The notes beneath the pieces were generated by a model. The model did not search any database. It had not been told where the DNA came from and saw only the letters and a program-made list of their open reading frames with translations. The position numbers and the translations under genes are program-made. This document shows positions 1 to 8,182 of a DNA stretch of 52,636 nucleotides, one piece after another. Location: NCBI GenBank assembly GCA_002344975.1, contig DDUV01000038.1, positions 1-52,636 of the forward strand, in the 5' to 3' direction. Source of the stretch: Saprospiraceae bacterium UBA2329. Lineage in GTDB: Bacteria; Bacteroidota; Bacteroidia; Chitinophagales; Saprospiraceae. How positions within the stretch are numbered: the stretch's first letter is position 1; each line of letters begins with the position of its first letter.

Positions 1-212
1 TGTCAACGTACGATCAACTCATTGAAAAAGGCAGAGCCGAGGGCATTGAAAAAGGCATTGAAAAAGGCATTGAAAAAGGCATTGAAAAAGGCAAAATCGA
101 AGTAGCACTCAATGCGTTTGCCAATGGGCTTTCTATTCAATTGATTGCCAACATCACCGAGATGGAAGAAGCTGAAGTAACCCGGATTTTGAAAGAACAC
201 GGCATGATGTAA
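1..212 (+). CDS. Orphan Rpn-tail-like small protein (first base of start codon outside window)
   Basis: The window opens at the second base of an apparent ATG. The frame reads MSTYDQLIEKGRAEG, then four IEKG units, then a compact segment ending in EHGMM, about 70 residues in all. The charged GxxxG-like repeat followed by KIEVALN...GLSIQLIANIT resembles the variable C-terminal tail of Rpn (PD-(D/E)XK 'recombination-promoting nuclease/putative transposase') proteins. No nuclease domain can be present if the ATG is the start. A close paralogue lies at 38365-38565 with only two IEKG units. Upstream sequence is not visible, so I cannot exclude that this is the end of a longer gene. Function inferred only: possibly an RpnS-like inhibitor or multimerisation module. 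Confidence 0.65.
   Translation, partial: STYDQLIEKGRAEGIEKGIEKGIEKGIEKGKIEVALNAFANGLSIQLIANITEMEEAEVTRILKEHGMM
42..89 (+). repeat. In-frame 12-bp tandem repeat, 4 copies
   Basis: Four identical copies of GGCATTGAAAAA encode the GIEK/IEKG units of the small protein at the window start. The unit is a multiple of three, so gain or loss of copies changes protein length without shifting the frame. The paralogue near 38.4 kb has two copies with GGCATCGAAAAA. Confidence 0.9.
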
Positions 213-232
213 TGCCTCCGGTTTATCAGGTT

Positions 233-979
233 TTACTGACCTAACCCTTCCAATAAGGCCCGCGCCACGTCCTCAGGCGTATCCACTCCGATGGTTTCAA
301 ACGGCGTCACGGAGACGGCAATGGAATAGCCTGCATCTAACCAGCGCAATTGCTCCAGCGATTCTGCCCGCTCATGGGCGCTCATGGGCAAGTGGGTCAG
401 TTCCGACAACACTTCCCTCCGAAAAGCATAAAGCCCGATGTGTTTGTAAAAATCAATGTCCCCCGGCCACTCCGCTTCGGGTATGCCGCGCAGATATGGA
501 ATGGGGCTGCGACTGAAATACAGTGCCCGCCCGCGCTCGTTGAAGACTACTTTTACTACATTGGGATTGAAAACATCTTCGCGGCGGTCCATTTTTTTGG
601 CTAAAGTGGCAATGCCCGCATCGGAAGAATGGAGCAGCGGCTCCAAAGCTGCTTCTATCTGCTCAGGCCGGATGAAGGGTTCATCGCCCTGAATGTTCAC
701 CACAATGTCAAACCCCGACAAGGCCTCTGCCACTTCTGCACAGCGGTCGGTACCCGATGCGTGATCGCTGCGCGTCATCACAGCCTGCCCGCCAAAATCG
801 AGTACATGCCGCAGAATGCGCTCATCGTCGGTAGCCACCACAACTTCTTGAATACAAGTAGTTTGGCGCACTTGCCGATACACCCGCTCAATGAGCGACT
901 GCCCCCCGATGTCGGCCAATGGTTTGCCCGGAAAGCGCGTGGAAGCATATCTGGCAGGAATGATGCCGGCTATTTTCAT
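233..979 (-). CDS. kdsB: 3-deoxy-manno-octulosonate cytidylyltransferase (CMP-Kdo synthetase)
   Basis: Activates Kdo with CTP to CMP-Kdo for lipid A/LPS inner-core assembly in the cytoplasm. The 248-residue product has the expected family length. It starts MKIAGIIPARYASTRFPGKP, the nucleotide-binding N-terminus of the family, followed by ATDDERI, a SGTDRCAEVAE segment and NIQGDEPFI. The reading frame stays open upstream to 1255, but that part overlaps the OsmC-like gene and lacks family similarity, so the ATG at 979 is chosen. It lies 11 bases after the OsmC-like stop, so the two genes are probably co-transcribed. It indicates a Gram-negative envelope with Kdo-containing LPS. Confidence 0.95.
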   Translation of the reverse strand: MKIAGIIPARYASTRFPGKPLADIGGQSLIERVYRQVRQTTCIQEVVVATDDERILRHVLDFGGQAVMTRSDHASGTDRCAEVAEALSGFDIVVNIQGDEPFIRPEQIEAALEPLLHSSDAGIATLAKKMDRREDVFNPNVVKVVFNERGRALYFSRSPIPYLRGIPEAEWPGDIDFYKHIGLYAFRREVLSELTHLPMSAHERAESLEQLRWLDAGYSIAVSVTPFETIGVDTPEDVARALLEGLGQ

Positions 980-990
980 GCGTACAAATT

Positions 991-1407
991 TTACTCGTGC
1001 AAATCGTAGCTCCAGGAAATGGTGGCCACTTTTTCCACCATGCGCGTCACGGAGCAGTATTTTTCCATCGAAAGCTGGATGGCGCGCTCGGCTTTGGCAG
1101 CATCTAAGGGGCCGTACAGGTCGTAGTGTACATGTATGGTTTTGAATACTTCGGGAATGGCGCCTTCTTCGCGCTCGCCGGTTACAGACACTTTGATGTC
1201 GCGCAATTCCTGGCGCTTTTTCTTCATAATGAGGATGACATCTATGGAGCTGCAAGCCCCCAAGGCTGAGAGTAGCATCTGCATGGGGCGCATGCCTTTG
1301 CCGGTGCCGCCGATGGCCGGGGAAGCGTCGGTTTCAACGGTATTGCCGTCTTCGTTGACAGCCTGAAGGTGGTAGTCGCCACTGAGACGACGCAATTCGA
1401 TTTTCAT
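991..1407 (-). CDS. OsmC/Ohr-family protein
   Basis: 138 residues, matching the compact OsmC fold. Family members are thiol peroxidases for organic hydroperoxides or are of unknown function. Two conserved cysteines are visible, one in LSALGACSS and one in EKYCSVTRM, both in the expected contexts of the helix-located peroxidatic and resolving Cys. The start MKIELRRL at 1407 is preferred over an upstream extension because a TAnnTTTG promoter element sits 15 bases upstream. First gene of a likely two-gene unit with kdsB. Whether it is Ohr, OsmC or the YhfA-like subgroup cannot be decided by eye; the KYCSV form and lack of an Ohr signature favour the OsmC/YhfA side. Confidence 0.88.
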   Translation of the reverse strand: MKIELRRLSGDYHLQAVNEDGNTVETDASPAIGGTGKGMRPMQMLLSALGACSSIDVILIMKKKRQELRDIKVSVTGEREEGAIPEVFKTIHVHYDLYGPLDAAKAERAIQLSMEKYCSVTRMVEKVATISWSYDLHE

Positions 1408-1421
1408 AAGGTAATTTTCCA

Positions 1422-1429
1422 CAAAGATA
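1422..1429 (-). promoter_or_regulatory. Bacteroidota -7 promoter element (TATCTTTG)
   Basis: TATCTTTG on the minus strand matches TAnnTTTG and lies 15 bases before the ATG of the OsmC-like gene. It supports that start. Confidence 0.6.
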
Positions 1430-1453
1430 GCGATTAAGCCTTTACTTTGCTTT

Positions 1454-2635
1454 GTGAACCAGATCACAATAGGCCTGATTTTCCTCGGATGCGCAGCCGC
1501 TGCTGGTTATGCGTTGCTCTGTTTTTGGGTTGTTCGCAACTGGCGCAGACTGCCCGAATGGACGGTGCCGGAGGCGTTTGTTCCGCACACTTCGGTCAGC
1601 GTGGTCATTCCGGCCCGCAATGAAGCCGCCGGCATTGAAGCCTGTCTGCGCTCGGTTTTTCAGCAAAACTACCCCCCGCATTTGCTCGAAATCATCGTAG
1701 TGGACGATCACTCCGAAGACGATACAGTTGCCATAGTGGGAAGTCTGAATTTGCCCAACCTGCGCCTGCTCCGTCTAGCCGATTTTGTGCAGCCCGGCGC
1801 TACTACCTCCTTCAAAAAAAAGGCCATCAAAACAGCCATAGCTCATGCTCGCGGCGAACTGATCGTCACCACCGACGCCGACTGCACCGCCCCGCCCGAC
1901 TGGCTGCCTGCCATCGTCTCGCTGTACGAACAACGCCGCCCGAAAGCCATTCTCGCATCGGTGGGACTGGCCCCGGCAGCCAACAAAATGGAGCGGTTTC
2001 AGGCATTGGACATGGCCGGGCTGATGCTTTGTTCCGGCGCAATCGCGCATCGCGGGATGCCTCTGCTGGCCAACGGCGCCAATCTGGCTTACGCCAAAAC
2101 TGCCTTTGAAGCGGTGCAGGGTTTCGACGGCATTGACCACCTCGCTTCCGGCGACGACCTGATGTTGGTACACAAAATAGCCGCCGCTTTTCCGGGGCAG
2201 GTATTGTTTTTAAAACACCAGAGCAGCACCGTTCTCACCGCGCCCAAACCCGATGCAACCTCCTTTTGGCAGCAACGCATCCGCTGGGCCACCAAGACCT
2301 CGCATTATCGCCGGCCCGGCATGACGGCGGTGTTGGGAGGTATCTGGCTGTTTTGTTGTCTCATTTTACTGTTGCCTTTACTGGCGATCGGTCAGGCGGT
2401 AACTTCAGGTTACCTCCTGACTTGCGGGTGTTGGGCTTCAGCAGCCCTGTTTTTTCTCATCAAAACCCTTTCCGACCGCTACCTCCTGGGCGAAGCCGCC
2501 AGTTTTTTCAAACGGCCCGATCTCCTGCACAGATTCCTTTATTCCGAAGTGCTTCACCTCCTCTACATGACAGCCATTGGGCTGGGTGGACTGTTGAAAA
2601 AGCGATATGAATGGAAGGGGCGGCAGGTGAAGTAG
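1454..2635 (+). CDS. Membrane-anchored family 2 glycosyltransferase
   Basis: 393 residues, processive-type GT2. An N-terminal transmembrane segment (about 5-27) precedes a GT-A domain (about 48-280) with VVIPARNEAAG, VVDDHSEDDT, the metal-binding TTDADC, a GDDLM motif, and QQRIRW (QxxRW). About three C-terminal hydrophobic helices follow. This order resembles poly-N-acetylglucosamine synthase-like and ceramide glucosyltransferase-like enzymes; donor and acceptor cannot be inferred. The frame opens with GTG at 1454, immediately after TTACTTTG, so the message may be leaderless or the true start slightly downstream. It stands alone, divergent from the OsmC/kdsB unit and followed by a hairpin terminator. 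Confidence 0.88.
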   Translation: MNQITIGLIFLGCAAAAGYALLCFWVVRNWRRLPEWTVPEAFVPHTSVSVVIPARNEAAGIEACLRSVFQQNYPPHLLEIIVVDDHSEDDTVAIVGSLNLPNLRLLRLADFVQPGATTSFKKKAIKTAIAHARGELIVTTDADCTAPPDWLPAIVSLYEQRRPKAILASVGLAPAANKMERFQALDMAGLMLCSGAIAHRGMPLLANGANLAYAKTAFEAVQGFDGIDHLASGDDLMLVHKIAAAFPGQVLFLKHQSSTVLTAPKPDATSFWQQRIRWATKTSHYRRPGMTAVLGGIWLFCCLILLLPLLAIGQAVTSGYLLTCGCWASAALFFLIKTLSDRYLLGEAASFFKRPDLLHRFLYSEVLHLLYMTAIGLGGLLKKRYEWKGRQVK

Positions 2636-2637
2636 AA

Positions 2638-2671
2638 CGGGGAAGCAATACGACATTGCCTCCCCGTTTTT
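2638..2671. terminator. Intrinsic terminator between convergent genes
   Basis: CGGGGAAGCAAT and ATTGCCTCCCCG form a 12-bp stem with one mismatch, followed by a T run (from 2667). It sits three bases after the glycosyltransferase stop and serves that gene; the lipoprotein gene converges from the right. Confidence 0.8.
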
Positions 2672-2695
2672 GATATATGCAACAGCACCTCGTAC

Positions 2696-3244
2696 CTACC
2701 GCACACGCAGTTTGAAGCGCCCGTTGGTAAACCTCAGCGTGTCCGGCGTATCGAAGAAATCGCGGGATGGGTCTTTGATCAGTTCTACCTGAAAGCGGCC
2801 CTCTACTTCCTGTTTCACAGGATCGTACTTGTCTAATGCGAAAAAGTGAAAGGCCGTGTCGGAGGAAGAATGGTATATCTCGCCTACTAGATCGCCGTCT
2901 GAGAGCCAGGTACCGTAACTGGCATAGTTGCCTCTGTCTATTAAAAACTCCGGATATTCCCGTATAGAGTAAGTACCTATTTTCAAAGGCAACCAGTCAA
3001 AACTTAATGATTCTCGAGGAATTCCATTCTTTGTCACAACGAAGTAGAACCCGTTAGTGTCTATGTCAACGTACAAGTCCTGTTTCCAATTCATATAAGC
3101 ATACCACGGCTCTCCATTGAGCAGTGCAGAAACATGGCTATTAAATTCATCAGGGTCAGGTATCAACCTAGCGTCGTCATCTTTTTTACAAGAAAAAAGC
3201 ATCGCAACAGCAAAGAACAGGGATACAATGAATATTCTACTCAT
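2696..3244 (-). CDS. Lipoprotein of unknown function
   Basis: 182 residues starting MSRIFIVSLFFAVAMLFSCKK. The hydrophobic n/h-region followed by LFSC is a lipobox, so the mature protein would begin at Cys19 and be membrane-anchored. The rest is acidic and beta-rich (NGEPWYAYMNW..., DTLRFTNGRFKLRVR), similar in style to the small Bacteroidota lipoproteins described as DUF6252-like, but I do not firmly recognise a family. Start 3244 is preferred to an in-frame ATG at 3271 because it lies 13 bases after the stop of the upstream protease gene and gives a clean signal peptide. Likely co-transcribed with that protease. Confidence 0.8.
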   Translation of the reverse strand: MSRIFIVSLFFAVAMLFSCKKDDDARLIPDPDEFNSHVSALLNGEPWYAYMNWKQDLYVDIDTNGFYFVVTKNGIPRESLSFDWLPLKIGTYSIREYPEFLIDRGNYASYGTWLSDGDLVGEIYHSSSDTAFHFFALDKYDPVKQEVEGRFQVELIKDPSRDFFDTPDTLRFTNGRFKLRVR

Positions 3245-3257
3245 GGTGGTTTTATTT

Positions 3258-5181
3258 TTAGTGTTTGACAATGGGGTTACAGACTACTCCATGAGGCGTC
3301 ACAATGCGCAGGCGGTATATTCCCGGCGGCAGTGTCGTACTTTGAAACCAAGTATAAATGGTACCCACCTGTACGTCTTTCCATTGTTGGCTTTGCAAAA
3401 TGGCGCCGTCAGAAGAAAGCAGGTCGGCATACATATACTCTTGCGGCGACTCTACTTTCAACGCGGTATTGATGCGCTCTCGGGCAGGGTTGGGCCACAC
3501 GTGCATGGAGACGGCAGTATTCTGTGCAGTTTGGCCCGCCGATGCTCTGAAAAAATATTCGTAGCAATCTCCCGCGTATTCCGGCCTTATTTCGTGAAAT
3601 TCTGTTATAGTCATGCCATTGCCGGCAGTAATGGTGAGCCGGACATACACTGTTTCACCCACATCTCCCAGTGGAATGGAAATATTGGGATTGCTTACCC
3701 CGATGGGGCTGAATGGCCCCATGAATGATGTAGTGGATATTTCCCATGTATAAATATAGGGCGTCGGAGCATTGCCAGTAATGTATGCTTTCAGATTAGC
3801 GCTTTGAAACGGACAGCCTGAAACAGGGCCTTCAATAAAAACCGACAGCTCGGCCCCCGTTCTCCAATTGGCTACGTCACAACCGACGTTCCTTATCTGG
3901 CGGGCATTGTCACGGATGCCGGCTATGCCTGTGGCTGCTCCTCTGTATTCGATAGCGGGATTGGAATAGTGAAGAAACCTCACTTCATCACGCCCGTTTT
4001 CATCAATACCAATGGTGTGCATGATTGTGTGGCCTGCAGGGCGTCCCCATCCTAAGAATCCACCTCGATACCGGAAACGGTGTCCATGTTGGAACTCGCC
4101 ATTGGGGTCGTTTTGCTCTTGATGTCTGCATTGCATCAAGTGTGCCAATTCATGTTGGAAGGTCAGTCGTCTTTTTGCGTCATCTGTAGCTTCTACCACC
4201 ACAAAAGCATCACGTTCGGGGATCACTTGGCGGCCGGGCAGTTCGAGACCAAGCGCTGCGCCAAAAATATCAAAAACATCTTGACCCAAAACGGCTAAGT
4301 AATCCACATTGGAGTAATAGACAACGATATCGGCCCCCAAATTCCCGCGTAAAGCCTGATTCTCATTTCTAAGACGAACTAAATCCTCCAATACGTTAAA
4401 TTGTTGAGGGTTAGGCAAATTGAATTCAAGCGCATCCAATAACTCGAAGCGAATATTTTCATTAAAAATGCCGCTGTTGCGCAGAGCCTCGTTGGTTTTG
4501 TTTATGTCTTCAATTGCCCGCGCTCGTATATCGCCCATCACATTGGATGGGGCATCGAAAAGAACAAGCACCTGAATAACGCAAAAGGTATTTCTTGTTT
4601 CCACTTGTTCGTTATCATGCTCTTCGTGGAACGTTCCGCCGCCGCCGCCGGATGAAATGCAGTATTCAGGCAAAGCACTGTTTTTTACTGCCCGCAAACA
4701 CCACTTCCCGTCTTTCAAATCCCGAATTTCAAACGCGCGATCATCCACCCGAATCATGCCTACGGCCGTGCCGTTATGCCGCACCACCGAGAGGTCGCCA
4801 GTGCTGCATGCGCCGTAGGGGTCGTCGTTTTCCATTACATTGGCCAACACTACATAGTCGCCGTTGGGGTACGACACACGCTTGGTGGCCTGACAGAATA
4901 CTGTCGGGCAGCCTCCGGGCAGAGCTATTTTGAATCGGCTTAACGAATCCATACGGGTGAAATCTATCGGGTTCATCACATAGAGCGTGTCGTTGGGATT
5001 TTCGTTCTGCAACAGGTTCCATCGGCTGAGTTGTTGCGATGTGAACGTCGAAACAGGAAAACCCGGCAAAATCTCAATCAGCGATTGAGCGTACGTTGGG
5101 CCGAAGCCGGCAAGAAAAAGGATCAGAATGGCCGTGAGCCGTGAGCCGTGAGCCGTGAGCCGTGAGGGATAAGTTGATCAT
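3258..5181 (-). CDS. T9SS-exported metzincin-like metalloprotease, out of frame at its 5' end as sequenced
   Basis: The main frame (603 residues from a TTG at 5069) contains the zinc signature HELAHLMQCRH (HExxHxxxxxH, with Gln where metzincins usually have Gly) and a downstream HTIMHTIG, which fits a Met-turn. A PKD/Ig-like stretch and a C-terminal T9SS type A sorting domain (VWPNPARERI ... IYRLRIV) follow. The frame stays open to codons for ILILFLAGFGPTYAQS, the core of a signal peptide, but has no ATG. The only suitable ATG (5181, starting MINLSL) is 20-odd bases after a TAnnTTTG element and is separated from the main frame by (TCACGGC)5. With five copies the ATG frame ends after 35 codons at 5074. 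With one or four copies it joins the protease frame and yields a normal signal peptide. The gene is therefore OFF here, unless the repeat count is an assembly error. Confidence 0.8.
5131..5165 (-). repeat. Heptanucleotide tandem repeat (TCACGGC)5 in the start region of the protease gene
   Basis: Five perfect copies (GCCGTGA on the plus strand). The repeat begins 16 bases into the presumed ORF. Because 7 is not a multiple of 3, each copy changed shifts the frame. Counts of 1, 4 or 7 connect the ATG to the protease; 5, the observed count, does not. Confidence 0.95.
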
Positions 5182-5207
5182 AACGGTAAGATTTTTTAGT
5201 TCAGTTA

Positions 5208-5215
5208 CAAAGGTA
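5208..5215 (-). promoter_or_regulatory. -7 promoter element (TACCTTTG) of the protease gene
   Basis: TACCTTTG on the minus strand is a perfect TAnnTTTG, 26 bases before the ATG at 5181. It places the transcription start just ahead of that ATG and upstream of the heptamer repeat. The remaining spacer to holB (to 5455) holds no gene I can support; TATCTTTA at 5419-5426 may be the weaker rightward promoter for holB. Confidence 0.65.
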
Positions 5216-5455
5216 GGAAATCGCTTGAAATTCATTACACTATTTTGTGCCTATGTTTTAATTCAACTTTTTACCCTACAAAATACAAGGCAAGCAATAT
5301 GCTTATCCCGAAGGCTTTACCTCCCGCCAAAATCGTCGCTATGCCATTGCGGGACATGCTCCTTCGCAGATCAAAACTTACAGCGTTCGGAAGACTGCGG
5401 AAATCTTCCCAAAACACTTATCTTTACCGCCCGAACATCAACACCTTGAAGTAAA

Positions 5456-6589
5456 ATGCTCTTCTCGCAGGTCATAGGCCAGAAAACAGTGCAGGCGCAG
5501 TTGCTCCGCATGGTGCAGTCCGACAGGCTGCCTCATGCCCTCTTGCTGCTGGGGCCTCCGGGATCGGGCAAGCGCACACTGGCTTTGGCCCTGGCGCAAT
5601 ATGTGCTTTGCGATGCTCCCGGCCCCACCGACGCCTGCGGAGCGTGCCGTTCCTGCCGTTCGGTAGAAGGGATGAAGCACCCCGATCTGCATTTTTCCTA
5701 CCCCACTGCCGGGGCCAACGCCATCAGCGAGCATTTTCTGGATGCCTGGCGCACGCGCATGGCCGAATCGCCTTACTTTGATGTGTTCGACTGGATCAAA
5801 ACCATCGGCAAAGAGAGCAATCAGGGCAACATCACCAAAGACGAATGTGTGAACATCGTGCGCAAGGTGAGCCTCAAAGCCTTCATGGGCCGCCGGAAAA
5901 TTTTGCTGATGTGGCTGCCCGAATTTTTGGGCAAAGAAGGCAATCGCCTGCTCAAACTCATCGAAGAGCCGCCCGACGACACGCTGTTCGTGCTGCTGGC
6001 CGAAAATCCGGAGCGCATTTTGCCCACCATTTTGTCGCGATGCCAGATCGTGCGGACAGGTCCCATTGACGATGCGGATGTCTCCGAAGGGCTTCAACGC
6101 ATCAAAGGCGTCTCTCCCGAACAGGCAGACACCACCGCCCTGCTGGCCGACGGCAACTTTTATCTGGCTTTACAATTGGCCGGTAATCAGGAGAATAACT
6201 ACGCCGATTTGTTTGTGGAATGGTTGCGTGCCTGCCACCAGAACTCCGGCATCGGTTGGGTAAAAATAGCAGAGCGCATCGCCGAAATCGGCCGCGAGCC
6301 GCAAAAATACCTCATCACTTACGGGCTGCATTTTTTGCGCGAGGCACTCATTCACAGCCTCACCGACCAATTGCCGCCGCGGCTCGGAGGTCAACAACTC
6401 GTAACGGCTCAAAAGCTCATGGCCGCCGGCTTAGATGCCGAGCGCATCGGGGCTATGTCGGCGCTGCTCACCGACTGCCACTACCATGTGGAGCGCAACG
6501 CAAACGCCAAAGTTTTGTTTCTCAATACGTCCATCCGCTTGCACCGCATCATGCGGCAGCCGGCGGAAGTATGGGCGGCAACACGCTGA
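5456..6589 (+). CDS. holB: DNA polymerase III delta' subunit (clamp loader)
   Basis: 377 residues. The N-terminal AAA+ module has a Walker A-like GPPGSGKR, the family's zinc module (CGACRSCRSVEGMKHPD), an LLKLIEEPP segment and the SRCQIV sensor motif. A helical clamp-loader C-terminal half follows. It works in the clamp-loader complex that loads the beta clamp onto primed DNA. Adjacency to ricT matches the holB-yaaT order known from Bacillus and many other bacteria. The ATG at 5456 gives the usual MLFSQVIGQ start. GPPGSGKR is a functional-looking P-loop, although E. coli delta' does not hydrolyse ATP; whether this protein does is unclear. Confidence 0.93.
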   Translation: MLFSQVIGQKTVQAQLLRMVQSDRLPHALLLLGPPGSGKRTLALALAQYVLCDAPGPTDACGACRSCRSVEGMKHPDLHFSYPTAGANAISEHFLDAWRTRMAESPYFDVFDWIKTIGKESNQGNITKDECVNIVRKVSLKAFMGRRKILLMWLPEFLGKEGNRLLKLIEEPPDDTLFVLLAENPERILPTILSRCQIVRTGPIDDADVSEGLQRIKGVSPEQADTTALLADGNFYLALQLAGNQENNYADLFVEWLRACHQNSGIGWVKIAERIAEIGREPQKYLITYGLHFLREALIHSLTDQLPPRLGGQQLVTAQKLMAAGLDAERIGAMSALLTDCHYHVERNANAKVLFLNTSIRLHRIMRQPAEVWAATR

Positions 6590-6594
6590 ATCAC

Positions 6595-6617
6595 GGCCCG
6601 AAAAGCCGGGCCTTTTT
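6595..6617 (+). terminator. Intrinsic terminator after holB
   Basis: GGCCCG - AAAAGC - CGGGCC followed by TTTTT, directly after the holB stop. Confidence 0.85.
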
Positions 6618-6649
6618 ATCATAAATCCATCATAAATTGTTGAAAAATA

Positions 6650-8173
6650 ATGGGATGTGCAGGATGTTCAATTTCTAAAAATACGGGGGCCGATGCCAAA
6701 GGATGCGGCGGCGGATGCTCCTCCAACGGCTGTTCGAGCGGCGGATGCAATCGCCTCAATACTTTCGACTGGCTCACCTACCTCGAACTCGACGACGCCG
6801 AACCCTTTCAGTATGCGGAGGTCAGTTTCAAAAACGGCGCCCGCAAGAGTTTTTTCCGCAACCCCGAAACGGCGCGGGTCAGCACCGGCGACTGGGTGCT
6901 CGTGGAATCCCTCAACGGCTACGATGTGGGGCGCATTTCCCTTTCGGGCGATTTGGTGCGCCTGCAAATGAAGCGCAAACGCTGCAATATAGACCATGTG
7001 CAACAAAGCATCATCCGGCGTGCCAACGAGCGCGATCTGGAGCGTATGCAGGAGGCGCGTTCCCGCGAACGCGATACCATCGTATTGGCCAGAGCCATTG
7101 CCCGTTCGCTCAAAATCAATATGAAAATAGGCGACGTGGAATATCAGGGCGACGGTCGCAAAGCCACTTTTTTCTACACTGCTGATGGTCGCGTGGACTT
7201 TAGGGAACTGATTCGCCAGTATGCCCGCGAGTTTTCCGTCAAAATAGAAATGCGGCAAATCGGCGCCCGGCAGGAATCGGCCCGCATCGGCGGCATCGGC
7301 GCTTGTGGCCGCGAATTGTGCTGCTCCACCTGGCTCAGCGATTTCAAATCGGTGAACACGGCGGCGGCCCGCTATCAAAACTTAGCCATCAATCAGTCCA
7401 AACTCTCCGGCCAATGCGGTCGCCTCAAGTGCTGCCTCAACTACGAGTTGGACACCTACATGGACGCGCTCAAGGGCTTCCCCGACGACGCCGAAAAACT
7501 GCAAACCAAGGAAGGGGTGGCCGTTTTGGTGAAAACCGACATCTTCCGCCAGCTCATGTTTTATGCGTATGAACATGAGGGCGGACGCGGCAAGATTTAT
7601 GCATTGGATGCCAAGCAGGTACACGCCATCGTAGAGATGAACAAAAATCGCGAGCGCCCCACCAGTCTCGGCGATGTGCAGGTGGTGCAGGCCAGTACCC
7701 GTGGTGAAGACGAACCGGAAGTGGATTACAGCGACGTGACCGGGGCCATCGAACTGCCCGACGAAGAACGCCGCCGCCGCAAAAAGAAAAAGAAAAAACC
7801 GCAGGGCAGAGGCGGCGAAGGCGGCCCGCAGCAAGGCAACCGCCCCGGCAATCCGAATGCTCCGCGCGAACCGAGAGACAACAACCGGAATCAGCAAAAC
7901 CGCCCGAGACAAAACGGCGGCGATGCCGAGCCGGGCAAAAACGACGGCAACAACTCCGGCCAGCGCCGCAATGAAAATCGCCCGCCGCGCCGAGACGACA
8001 ACCGCCCGCCGAAACAAAGTGACGGGAACAACGAGGCCGGTAAGAACGAGGGCAATAATTCCCGCCCGCCTCGCAACGAAAACCGCCCGCCGCGCCGCAA
8101 AGACCGGCCCGGCAACAACGATCGGCGCCCGCCTCGCGATGATAACAACAACAATGACCAACCAAAGCAGTAG
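6650..8173 (+). CDS. ricT: RicT/PSP1-domain protein with Cys-rich N-terminus and Arg/Asn/Pro-rich tail
   Basis: 507 residues. An N-terminal cysteine cluster (MGCAGCS..., then CGGGCSSNGCSSGGC) precedes the PSP1 core (about 40-300) with GACGRELCCSTWL and GQCGRLKCCLNYE, the Cys pairs of the family. From about residue 370 the protein becomes a low-complexity tail rich in Arg, Asn, Pro and Gly, with a KKKKKK run and repeated NRPPRRDDN-type units, likely disordered and nucleic-acid binding. In Bacillus, RicT (YaaT) forms an Fe-S complex with RicA/RicF affecting RNase Y-dependent processing. No RicA/RicF homologue is visible here, so the role in this organism is open. It follows holB, a conserved neighbourhood, but a terminator separates the two. 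Confidence 0.9.
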   Translation: MGCAGCSISKNTGADAKGCGGGCSSNGCSSGGCNRLNTFDWLTYLELDDAEPFQYAEVSFKNGARKSFFRNPETARVSTGDWVLVESLNGYDVGRISLSGDLVRLQMKRKRCNIDHVQQSIIRRANERDLERMQEARSRERDTIVLARAIARSLKINMKIGDVEYQGDGRKATFFYTADGRVDFRELIRQYAREFSVKIEMRQIGARQESARIGGIGACGRELCCSTWLSDFKSVNTAAARYQNLAINQSKLSGQCGRLKCCLNYELDTYMDALKGFPDDAEKLQTKEGVAVLVKTDIFRQLMFYAYEHEGGRGKIYALDAKQVHAIVEMNKNRERPTSLGDVQVVQASTRGEDEPEVDYSDVTGAIELPDEERRRRKKKKKKPQGRGGEGGPQQGNRPGNPNAPREPRDNNRNQQNRPRQNGGDAEPGKNDGNNSGQRRNENRPPRRDDNRPPKQSDGNNEAGKNEGNNSRPPRNENRPPRRKDRPGNNDRRPPRDDNNNNDQPKQ

Positions 8174-8182
8174 TTTCTCATC

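Noticed and set aside
42..89. Possible CRISPR or clustered repeat array
   Set aside because: The 12-bp units are contiguous, have no spacers and are in-frame coding repeats; likewise the 7-bp arrays elsewhere have no spacers.
3..200. Leftward 65-codon open frame with FFNA repeats
   Set aside because: Simply the complement of the IEKG repeat; the rightward frame has family-like sequence and a paralogue.
485..890. Start of the glycosyltransferase-like frames on the plus strand over kdsB
   Set aside because: Plus-strand open frames at 350-1145 are shadows of kdsB and the OsmC-like gene.
980..1255. N-terminal extension of kdsB
   Set aside because: Shadow of the OsmC-like gene; KdsB family proteins begin at MKIAGIIPARY.
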